A DNA stretch of 36,145 bases, from the NCBI GenBank assembly GCA_017505585.1, contig JAFVOZ010000003.1, positions 1 through 36,145 on the forward strand. The letters run 5' to 3'. The stretch's first letter is position 1. Every line of letters starts with the position of its first letter. Origin of the DNA: a bacterium. GTDB taxonomy: Bacteria > Cyanobacteriota > Vampirovibrionia > Gastranaerophilales > Gastranaerophilaceae. This document shows, piece after piece, positions 1 to 5,979 of this stretch. A program made the translations under genes and the position numbers. The notes below the pieces were generated by a model. That model did not search any database. It had not been told where the DNA came from and saw only the letters and a program-made list of their open reading frames with translations.

Positions 1-444
1 AAACAAGGCTGCATTTTGGTCACGGTGCCAAAATATTCAAGCTTTAAACTGGCAAGAGAATTTGCGATTCATAACCTGGATTTGGCAAAGGCTAATTTTA
101 AAGAAAACGAACGCACAAAAAAGGAAACTTCTGATTTAAGAAAAAAAGCTCGCGAAATTCTTACTGAAGAACTAGATAATTGTGCGAAAAAATATGGCTT
201 TAAATATCGAAGCCTTAAAATGTCCAGTGCGAAAAGACGCTGGGGAAGCTGCTCTTACATCAATAACATCAATCTCAACATTGAGCTTGCAAATATTCCA
301 AAACACTTGCGCGAATATGTTATTTTACATGAACTTTGCCACACAAAAATTAAAAACCACAGCGAAAAGTTCTGGAATTTGATGGAAAAATATATGCCGG
401 ACACAAAAAAAAGGCGTACCGAATTAAGACAACTCAAGCCTTAA
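1..444 (+). CDS. YgjP/DUF45-type zinc metallopeptidase, 5' end missing
   Basis: The reading frame is open from base 1, so the gene begins before the window; a TTG at base 16 is not needed as a start, because the residues in front of it already continue the fold (G-C-I-L-V-T-V-P). The visible 147 residues match the YgjP-like (DUF45, WLM-related) family: a basic helical middle, a W-G-S-C motif, then I-L-H-E-L-C-H followed by N-H-S-x-x-F-W near the C-terminus. The two histidines of HExxH and the histidine of NHS are the expected zinc ligands and the glutamate the catalytic base. No signal peptide can be judged because the N-terminus is absent. Members of this family are often annotated as M48-like peptidases; the substrate is unknown. 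The next gene faces it on the other strand. Confidence 0.85.
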   Translation, partial: KQGCILVTVPKYSSFKLAREFAIHNLDLAKANFKENERTKKETSDLRKKAREILTEELDNCAKKYGFKYRSLKMSSAKRRWGSCSYINNINLNIELANIPKHLREYVILHELCHTKIKNHSEKFWNLMEKYMPDTKKRRTELRQLKP

Positions 445-484
445 ACGCAAATAAAATTTGAAACAGCAACATTTTACTTGTTCG

Positions 485-721
485 CTATTTCCAAAGATAG
501 CTTATCGGGGCGGTTTTATCTTTAAAAAGTCGAGCCGTGCCCCAAAGAATTGCCATCCCGATTCCGATTGTTGCAAGCATTCTTGGAAGATAATTTACAT
601 TTTTTTCTTTCCCGCTTGTGCTTTCAGGATGAATTGTTGATTTTTCTGCACCCAAAAAATCAAGCCTTACATGCTTCTTTGCTTTGTTTAAATTCAAATT
701 TCTAACAGCACTTACTCTCAT
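485..721 (-). CDS. small tagged membrane protein (F-x-G N-terminal motif)
   Basis: This codes for 78 residues. The start is the ATG at 719-721, preceded by AGGTG about seven bases upstream; an upstream in-frame start at 769 would add 16 residues and break the pattern seen in neighbours. The N-terminus starts M-R-V-S-A-V-R and reaches D-F-L-G at residues 21-24, matching the motif found on five other proteins in the first 10 kb. A single hydrophobic segment lies at about residues 48-68 (from Y-L-P-R-M-L to T-A-R-L-F), so the product is probably a one-pass membrane protein with a short basic tail. I do not recognise a family. It is convergent with the YgjP-like gene and its promoter would lie in 722-900. 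Confidence 0.6.
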   Translation of the reverse strand: MRVSAVRNLNLNKAKKHVRLDFLGAEKSTIHPESTSGKEKNVNYLPRMLATIGIGMAILWGTARLFKDKTAPISYLWK

Positions 722-795
722 AAACAACACCTGTGTACTAATTCTAACAAATCTTACGCATTTCAACAAGTGTTATTTTGAAAAAATTTACAGTT

Positions 796-822
796 TTCAC
801 GATTTATTTAAAATGTCGTGAA
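796..822. repeat. 7-bp inverted repeat, operator-like
   Basis: TTCACGA at 796-802 is repeated in inverse orientation as TCGTGAA at 816-822 with 13 bases between. It sits in the intergenic stretch between the small tagged gene (start 721, minus) and the tRNA-Ser promoter. No T-run follows, so it looks more like a protein-binding site than a terminator. Function is inferred only from symmetry and position. Confidence 0.3.
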
Positions 823-879
823 TTATTGCTCAATTTAGTACATTTTTTTGTTAATCTTTGCTTAAAATTAAATAAAAAG

Positions 880-908
880 TTGACATGCCCTGCAATTTTT
901 AATATCCT
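880..908 (+). promoter_or_regulatory. sigma-70-type promoter of tRNA-Ser
   Basis: A perfect TTGACA (880-885) is followed after exactly 17 bases by TATCCT (903-908), a four-of-six match to the -10 consensus. Transcription would start near 915, about 30 bases ahead of the mature tRNA at 944. Confidence 0.7.
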
Positions 909-916
909 TAATATGT

Positions 917-929
917 AGGCAATTTGCCT
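917..929 (+). promoter_or_regulatory. palindrome at the predicted tRNA-Ser transcription start
   Basis: AGGCAA and TTGCCT are perfect inverse copies separated by one base. The site lies immediately around the predicted transcription start of the tRNA-Ser gene and 15 bases ahead of the mature 5' end. It could be an operator or simply part of the processed leader hairpin; the sequence does not decide. Confidence 0.3.
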
Positions 930-943
930 GATATATTTGACAC

Positions 944-1032
944 GGAGAAATGGCCGAGTGGCTGAAGGCGGCACCCTGCTAAGGTGTTAGGTGGAGTAAT
1001 CTGCCTCGAGGGTTCGAATCCCTCTTTCTCCG
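944..1032 (+). tRNA. tRNA-Ser (anticodon GCU)
   Basis: This is an 89-base class II tRNA. The acceptor stem pairs GGAGAAA (944-950) with TTTCTCC (1025-1031), and G1032 is the discriminator, as usual for serine. The anticodon loop CTGCTAA carries GCT, reading AGC/AGU codons. A long variable arm follows the anticodon stem, and the T arm pairs GAGGG with CCCTC around TTCGAAT. The 3' CCA is not encoded. A promoter lies upstream and a strong hairpin terminator directly downstream, so the gene is a single-tRNA transcription unit. Confidence 0.95.
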
Positions 1033-1038
1033 AATTTT

Positions 1039-1065
1039 AAAACCACCCGACAAGGGTGGTTTTTA
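1039..1065 (+). terminator. rho-independent terminator after tRNA-Ser
   Basis: AACCACCC and GGGTGGTT pair around a five-base GACAA loop and run into a T stretch. The hairpin begins less than ten bases after the tRNA. Confidence 0.9.
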
Positions 1066-1096
1066 TGTTTATAGTAATTATATTTATAAATTTAAA

Positions 1097-1602
1097 CTAA
1101 ATCGAAAAACTTTCAGCAGTTTGGATATCGATTGCCATATTTGCAGGAAGACTTGCTTGCCCACCCTTAACAAAACCAGCTAAAGCCAGAGGAAACAAGA
1201 AAAATATGCTAATTGTTCCTAGAACAATAGGCCAAGTTTTTTCTTCACCTGTTATTTTTTATGATACTCAATTCTTACCATTTCGCCTTTTGTGTTTCTT
1301 GCGTTCCCGCCCATAAGAAGCATATGTCCTGGTCTTCCCCAAAAACGAGCTTTTTGAACATCAGCCACGGATAATGTTGCACTATCACCCTTTTTAAATA
1401 TTTGTTTTCCAGAAACGTAAACGTCATCCGCAATTTTTGCATTTAATCTTTGTCCAACTTCCACATTTTTACTATCGTAAGAATCAGTTAAAGTAATTGT
1501 TAAATTAGTTCCTCTTTGCACATCAAGCGCTAATACTGGGCTTAAACCAGAATACGCAAACACAAAAGAAAACATAATAAAAAAAGTAAAAATTTTTTTC
1601 AT
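1097..1602 (-). pseudogene. exported beta-rich protein with a frameshift at an A6 run
   Basis: The first frame, from ATG 1602 to the stop at 1252, encodes 116 residues: a signal peptide (about 1-26, ending V-L-A), then a domain with G-T-x-L-T-I-T-L, a V-G-Q-R-L-N-A segment and K-A-R-F-W-G-R-P-G, ending E-Y-H-K-K. At the six-A run (1255-1260 on the plus strand, as Ts) the protein-like reading moves to the -1 frame and continues as I-T-G-E-E-K-T-W, a hydrophobic stretch of about 20 residues and a short tail, stopping at 1097. One added A in the run would fuse both parts into one protein of about 168 residues. The upstream half resembles the exported protein at 34405-35088. It may be a true pseudogene, a sequencing slip, or a gene rescued by slippage on the A run. 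It is divergent from the XRE regulator and shares the twin-operator region. Confidence 0.65.
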
Positions 1603-1634
1603 AGCTCAACCTTTCTAAAATTCCAAACCATTTT

Positions 1635-1688
1635 TTGCACGCATGCAAAATTTATAGAAATAATAACATTAAAATTGCATGTATGCAA
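1635..1688. promoter_or_regulatory. twin palindromic operators TTGCA-N4-TGCAA
   Basis: Two 14-base palindromes, TTGCACGCATGCAA (1635-1648) and TTGCATGTATGCAA (1675-1688), share TTGCA-N4-TGCAA and start exactly 40 bases apart, close to four helical turns. They lie between the divergent exported-protein gene (start 1602) and the XRE regulator, and the second overlaps the likely regulator start codon at 1683. This is the classic layout for an autoregulated repressor controlling a divergent gene. Confidence 0.65.
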
Positions 1689-1907
1689 GAAAACAATTTG
1701 GCACTAATAAAACTCGGTGAGCATATAAAAAAATTACGCAAAGCAAAGAAATTAACTCTTGAAGCGCTTTGTTATAAAAATGGATTAGAACCCTCAACAG
1801 TAAGCAGAATAGAAAAAGGGCAAGTTGAGGCAAAATATTTGACACTCAAAAAACTTGCAGAAGCACATAATAAAACTGTAAGCGAGCTTTTAGATTTCAA
1901 AGAATAA
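1683..1907 (+). CDS. XRE/Cro-family helix-turn-helix regulator
   Basis: From the ATG at 1683 this gives a 74-residue protein that is little more than one HTH domain: L-G-E-H-I-K-K-L-R-K-A-K-K-L-T, then E-P-S-T-V-S-R-I-E-K-G-Q as the recognition region, and T-L-K-K-L-A-E-A-H as the closing helix. This is the standard Cro/C1 pattern. An in-frame TTG at 1635 would add 16 residues, but they are encoded by the operator itself, so I prefer 1683; no clear ribosome-binding site precedes either. The two TTGCA-N4-TGCAA palindromes directly upstream, one over the start codon, suggest it represses itself and the divergent exported-protein gene. Confidence 0.85.
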   Translation: MQENNLALIKLGEHIKKLRKAKKLTLEALCYKNGLEPSTVSRIEKGQVEAKYLTLKKLAEAHNKTVSELLDFKE

Positions 1908-1965
1908 AAGCACTCCTTTAGGTATTTTTATTCTAAGAAAATAATCTTCATCGCAACGCAAGAAT

Positions 1966-2220
1966 TTAGCACTTCTTCCTATGGTAATAATAGGCGTCGA
2001 TGTTCATTAAAAGCTCGTCTTTATATTTGCCGTCAGAGTAGCCTTCATGCTTTTGCGAAATGGTTTCTTCTTTAGGCCCGAAAAAATCACAACCCTTGTC
2101 ATAAAAAGGTTTAACTACGACTTTATCATCTTCGGTTAGATATTTTGTTCTTTTGGTGCTTCCAAAACTGAGCGAACAAGGTTTTATTCTGGGAAAAATT
2201 GGTGTAATTTTCATATTCAT
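1966..2220 (-). CDS. small tagged protein of unknown function (S-F-G motif)
   Basis: This codes for 84 residues from the ATG at 2218-2220 (or 82 from 2214). It opens M-N-M-K-I-T-P-I-F and reaches S-F-G at residues 18-20, so it carries the same N-terminal motif as the larger neighbours, with the I-T-P core intact. The rest is hydrophilic and rich in Lys, Asp and Tyr, with a double cysteine-free body and a final Cys. There is no signal peptide and no membrane segment. A longer reading from 2271 adds a hydrophobic leader that I think is accidental. No Shine-Dalgarno is visible. I do not recognise the family. Confidence 0.55.
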   Translation of the reverse strand: MNMKITPIFPRIKPCSLSFGSTKRTKYLTEDDKVVVKPFYDKGCDFFGPKEETISQKHEGYSDGKYKDELLMNIDAYYYHRKKC

Positions 2221-2378
2221 ACAAAAAAACAATATTTTATGCGAAATTATAGATAAGTAAAAAATTATCACATCTACAACAAAAGCTGTTTTTTAAGTTT
2301 AAGTACAACGAGTCTTCCGCCAATCAACTTTCAATTACATTTGCTATGAAATTACCAGCTTTTCTACAATGCTATAAA

Positions 2379-3596
2379 TTATTTCAAATAAGACTGCTTA
2401 AATGTGGATTTTTTGGGCATAAAATCATTAATTGAGCGAACGTCAATTTCATCGTTATTATTGATTGTTACAACCAAAGATTCATTATCTTTATCTATCG
2501 CTTTTATTCTGCCAAGTGTTCTTATGCTAACTATACCATCATCCACAACGGCGTTCTCGCATTTAGTTTCATTATCGCCATAATAAGCAATAATTTCAGG
2601 TGTCACAAATTTATTAAAATCCTCGATTGATTTTGCAATCGCGAATTCAACAGGCTCAACAAACCAACGTTTTGACCAATCAACCTTTGAAGCAGTGTAA
2701 AATTTGCCGTTTACCGAAATTCCCGCACCAATTTTTTGATTTGAAAAAGAGGTGAATTCATCTTTTGTGTAAGCATTTTTTGCCTCTTTTAACGTATTTA
2801 AAATATTTTCGTTTGTTATACCTTTTTCATCCATAATTCTTTTTGCATCATCCGTGAAAACAAAAGGCATTTCATCGAGTTCAATATCTGCTTTTGAGTC
2901 AATTAAATCAATCCCTCTCATTGGCAAAATATCTTTTAAGGTTTTGAACTCTAAAAAGAGTTTGTTTGTTTCTTTATCTTTTGTAAAGAATGCAATTTTT
3001 GTTTCATCATCAAGAAAACGAGCGGTGTTCAGCCAACTGAGGCAATCTGCGCAAGGCAGCGAAGCATTTGAATCTTCACCTATATTCTTTGCGCTAGACA
3101 TAGCTAAATATTTAATTTTAAAATCATCTTGCGTGGTTTCTGTGTCGTTATCTTTGATTAGTTTTTTCAAAAAATCATTATATGCAACAACAATTGCAGA
3201 CCTTTCTCCACATATTGAAGAGATATCATTTCTTGTGTTATTGAAATTTGTTGCTAAATGCCAAGTGTTATCAGAAAGACATAAATTACTTGCAAAACCA
3301 AGCTGCACAATGTTGCCTGTTTCAACATTTTTCTTTGCAAGCTCATGCGCCTCAAGCAATTTTTCAACAAAAAGAGCTTTTTGCTTGTCGCTTATAGCAA
3401 TTGGGTTTGTAGATTTTACCTCAATATCTTGAATATTCAAACCATATTTTTTAGTTAAAGGAAATTCACAAGGTACGCTTTTCTTCTCAAAAGAGTCCTC
3501 TGTTTTGCCACTTCCGCGAAAAATCGGAGAATTCTTTAGAGAATATTTAAAATTATTTCTATTAGGTTGAAAAATTTTTATCGGACTTATGTTCAT
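2379..3596 (-). CDS. tagged protein with tandem cytidine-deaminase-fold domains
   Basis: This codes for 405 residues. The N-terminus M-N-I-S-P-I-K-I-F leads to I-F-R-G at residues 25-28, the recurring tag. Residues about 70-225 look like a zinc-dependent cytidine deaminase: S-S-I-C-G-E-R-S-A (Cys129, catalytic Glu131) and L-P-C-A-D-C (Cys182, Cys185) provide the expected C-x-E and P-C-x-x-C motifs. Residues about 262-345 look like a second, degenerate copy: K-I-G-A-G-I-S-V-N-G-K-F-Y then E-P-V-E-F-A-I-A-K-S with no zinc ligands, as in two-domain deaminases such as E. coli Cdd. A beta-rich tail follows. Whether the substrate is free cytidine, nucleic acid or something else is unknown. No signal peptide and no clear ribosome-binding site. 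Confidence 0.7.
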   Translation of the reverse strand: MNISPIKIFQPNRNNFKYSLKNSPIFRGSGKTEDSFEKKSVPCEFPLTKKYGLNIQDIEVKSTNPIAISDKQKALFVEKLLEAHELAKKNVETGNIVQLGFASNLCLSDNTWHLATNFNNTRNDISSICGERSAIVVAYNDFLKKLIKDNDTETTQDDFKIKYLAMSSAKNIGEDSNASLPCADCLSWLNTARFLDDETKIAFFTKDKETNKLFLEFKTLKDILPMRGIDLIDSKADIELDEMPFVFTDDAKRIMDEKGITNENILNTLKEAKNAYTKDEFTSFSNQKIGAGISVNGKFYTASKVDWSKRWFVEPVEFAIAKSIEDFNKFVTPEIIAYYGDNETKCENAVVDDGIVSIRTLGRIKAIDKDNESLVVTINNNDEIDVRSINDFMPKKSTFKQSYLK

Positions 3597-3636
3597 ATAT
3601 GATATGAAACATGAACAAAAATATTATTGCTAATTT

Positions 3637-4671
3637 TTAATCTTTTTGAAATTCTGACAAGCTCTTAACCCTTAACGCTAAAAAAGGATTTTCTTTTTCT
3701 TTATCTATAAGAAACATTACAAAAGTTTTATCAAAATTAAACTCTCTTGGCGGTTCGTTTTCGCTTGGAGATATCATATTGCATTTTGACATCAACAAAG
3801 CTTCCGATTTTACTTTCCCGCCTTTGTTATCAAGCTCAAGCTGAAGAGTTTCAATCGCTTCAGAAAAATACAAATTCGCAGTTCCTTCAATTGTTCTGTC
3901 TGTTAAAGTTGGATATTTTCTTATTTCATTAATTTTTAAATTCGGAACTTTAATTGTGTCCTTTACATTAAATTCTCTTTCGCCTTCATATTTTTCTGTT
4001 TTAACTAACATTTTTTCGTAAATCTTATCAAACGGAGCACTTGAATTTGTTCTGTATAAATAAATAATATCCCCGCTTACAGTCAAAAGTTGAACAGCGT
4101 AATCATTTTTATTGTTGTGGAACAAAACTTGAACATTGTTGTCCAATGTTTCTTTTGATTCATTTGTTATACCGAAATATTTGAATTCACCTTTATTATT
4201 AAAAGTGCCTTTTTCTAGTTCTTCAAACTCTTCAAGAAATTCAAATTCTTTTTTAAGCATAGCATATGCGTAGTATTTTCCCTCGCCTTCAGACCAATCA
4301 GCCATATCTAAAACATCTGATTTTTCTTCAAATTTCTTATAGACATCTTTTTTGATTTTTTCTTTTGCAAAAGGAGATGTTTTGCCATAGCTTGTATAAT
4401 AACTTGATTTATTCAACATAGAAGAATTAAATTCCTCTGAATTTAAACCAATTAGTTCGCTCGTTGGTTTTTCACCTCTGAAAATAATATCGTGCCCAAT
4501 AATATTATTTTTCATATCATTCCAAACAAGCTGAAAAGTGCCTACCCAAGCTTTATTTGTTGAATGAGATTTTGTTGAAAAGAGTGTTAAAACATCTGTC
4601 TTATCTTGTTCCCAAAAAGCGCAGCCGCTGAGCAAAAACGAACAAAGTATTGCAGATATTATTTTTTTCAT
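3637..4671 (-). CDS. lipoprotein, possibly serpin-like
   Basis: This codes for 344 residues and starts with AAGGGG spaced before the ATG. A lipoprotein signal peptide ends L-L-S-G-C (Cys17), so it is exported and lipidated. The C-terminal 75 residues resemble the end of a serpin: an A-I-E-T-L-Q-L-E-L-D-N-K-G-G segment where serpins have the conserved hinge, a short loop, then F-N-F-D-K-T-F-V-M-F-L-I-D and a final beta strand N-P-F-L-A-L-R-V, like the serpin tail. The N-terminal two thirds (F-Q-L-V-W-N-D-M near residue 50, Y-G-K-T-S-P near 95) is only loosely consistent. If correct this would be a surface or periplasmic protease inhibitor; otherwise it is an unassigned lipoprotein. Divergent from the GspF-like gene. 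Confidence 0.6.
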   Translation of the reverse strand: MKKIISAILCSFLLSGCAFWEQDKTDVLTLFSTKSHSTNKAWVGTFQLVWNDMKNNIIGHDIIFRGEKPTSELIGLNSEEFNSSMLNKSSYYTSYGKTSPFAKEKIKKDVYKKFEEKSDVLDMADWSEGEGKYYAYAMLKKEFEFLEEFEELEKGTFNNKGEFKYFGITNESKETLDNNVQVLFHNNKNDYAVQLLTVSGDIIYLYRTNSSAPFDKIYEKMLVKTEKYEGEREFNVKDTIKVPNLKINEIRKYPTLTDRTIEGTANLYFSEAIETLQLELDNKGGKVKSEALLMSKCNMISPSENEPPREFNFDKTFVMFLIDKEKENPFLALRVKSLSEFQKD

Positions 4672-4746
4672 ATTAAACCCCTTTTTTAAACTTATTTTAA
4701 CAGAAATTTCATCTCAAGAAAACTTACGACATTTTACCTATCTTTA

Positions 4747-4782
4747 TAGCAAAAAATGAAACAATAATATATAATAACTTTA
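4747..4782 (+). promoter_or_regulatory. candidate promoter giving a leaderless gspF-like mRNA
   Basis: A perfect TATAAT (4770-4775) ends six bases before the ATG at 4782, which puts the expected transcription start on or beside the start codon. A weak TAGCAA lies 17 bases upstream (4747-4752). There is no Shine-Dalgarno. In such AT-rich DNA a chance TATAAT is possible. Confidence 0.4.
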
Positions 4783-5969
4783 TGGCTAATTTCTTTTACA
4801 AAGTTAAGAATTCAAAAAATGAAATCATCGAAGGTGCTTTTCATGCTGAAAGTTTATCCGCAGCAGCTGCTATTCTTGAACAAAAAGGCTATGTTGTCCT
4901 TGAAGTCAAAGAAGAAAGCGGAAATATTCCTGTTGATTTTTTAAGTCTTGATTTTTCAGGCAAAATGACACTAACAATCCAAGAGAAAAAAGATTTCTTT
5001 AATTCATTTTATTCTCTTTATAAATCAGGGCATTCAATACTTGAAATTTTTAACTTGATGCACGGCTCAACAAAATCCGCAAAAATAAAAGTGCTATGCG
5101 GAAAAATCTTGCAAGGCGTGAGCCAAGGGCAATCTTTAAAAGAATCCATGAAAAATTGCTCCGAAGCACTTGGCAAAGCATATTCAATGCTTATTGTCGC
5201 GGGTGAAGAATCAGGAAAATTAGAAGAAGTTTTATCTGATATCAATAAAAATGTACTGATGCAAGAGAAAATCAAAAACGATATAATCTCAAAAATAACT
5301 TATCCTATAGTAATGATATTCCTTGCGATATTTGTTGCTCTTTTATTTAAAACGTTTATTATTCAAGTTTTTAATGCAAGCATAATGGGTGCAAAGGTTT
5401 GCTTGGTGACTCTTGCAATCAAATCCATACTGCAAATAGGCGCGGTTTATGCAGTAATTGGTATTGCGATTTTCCTAATGTATAAAAATAAAAGTCTTAT
5501 GGCAAAAATTATATCTAAATTTACTGCGTTTGCCCCAATTGGCAATTTAGTAAAAAGCTATACATACGCAAACTTCTTTTCAGTGTTGTCGCTTGCATAT
5601 TCAGCAGGAATTTCACTTGCGGAAGCCCTATATCTATCAAGCACCGTTGTTAACCTGCCTGAAAACACAGACAGATTGAGACAAGCAACATTTAGGGTCC
5701 AACAAGGTTGCGAATTAACAACTGCGCTTAGTGCAACATCACTATTTTCAGAATATGCAATTTCCCAAATTGCAGCAGGTGAAAAAGCAGGCGAGCTCGA
5801 TAAAATGCTTCAAGCAGTAGCCCATGATTATGAAACAAAATTAAGAGTTGCGTTAGATGTAGCATTAAAGCTTTTAGAACCAGCTATGATTATTTTTGTC
5901 GGAATTATTGTATTATTTGTTGTGCTGAGCGGTTATAAAGCATATTATTCTTATTTATTCTCTTTTTAG
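4782..5969 (+). CDS. GspF/PilC-family inner-membrane platform protein
   Basis: This codes for 395 residues, the usual length for this family. It has the typical N-terminal extension (F-Y-K-V-K-N-S, then A-A-A-I-L-E-Q-K-G-Y-V-V) and two repeated GspF domains. The first covers about 70-190 (F-F-N-S-F-Y-S-L-Y-K-S-G, then V-A-G-E-E-S-G-K-L). The second covers about 260-385 (F-F-S-V-L-S-L-A-Y-S-A-G, then I-A-A-G-E-K-A-G-E-L). Three hydrophobic segments sit near 172-195, 210-230 and 365-388. These proteins link the cytoplasmic assembly ATPase to the pseudopilus of type II secretion or the type IV pilus. No other pilus genes adjoin it; the only related gene here is the degenerate ATPase at 23781. 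The start is the only sensible ATG. Confidence 0.92.
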   Translation: MANFFYKVKNSKNEIIEGAFHAESLSAAAAILEQKGYVVLEVKEESGNIPVDFLSLDFSGKMTLTIQEKKDFFNSFYSLYKSGHSILEIFNLMHGSTKSAKIKVLCGKILQGVSQGQSLKESMKNCSEALGKAYSMLIVAGEESGKLEEVLSDINKNVLMQEKIKNDIISKITYPIVMIFLAIFVALLFKTFIIQVFNASIMGAKVCLVTLAIKSILQIGAVYAVIGIAIFLMYKNKSLMAKIISKFTAFAPIGNLVKSYTYANFFSVLSLAYSAGISLAEALYLSSTVVNLPENTDRLRQATFRVQQGCELTTALSATSLFSEYAISQIAAGEKAGELDKMLQAVAHDYETKLRVALDVALKLLEPAMIIFVGIIVLFVVLSGYKAYYSYLFSF

Positions 5970-5979
5970 GCTAAGTCTA

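Noticed and set aside
1901-1932. Inverted repeat GAATAAAA/TTTTATTC after the XRE gene as a terminator
   Set aside because: Almost purely AT stem with a large loop; expected by chance in this DNA.
2854-3432. A 192-residue open frame on the plus strand
   Set aside because: Antisense to the deaminase-fold gene, with composition mirroring it; no promoter or ribosome-binding site.
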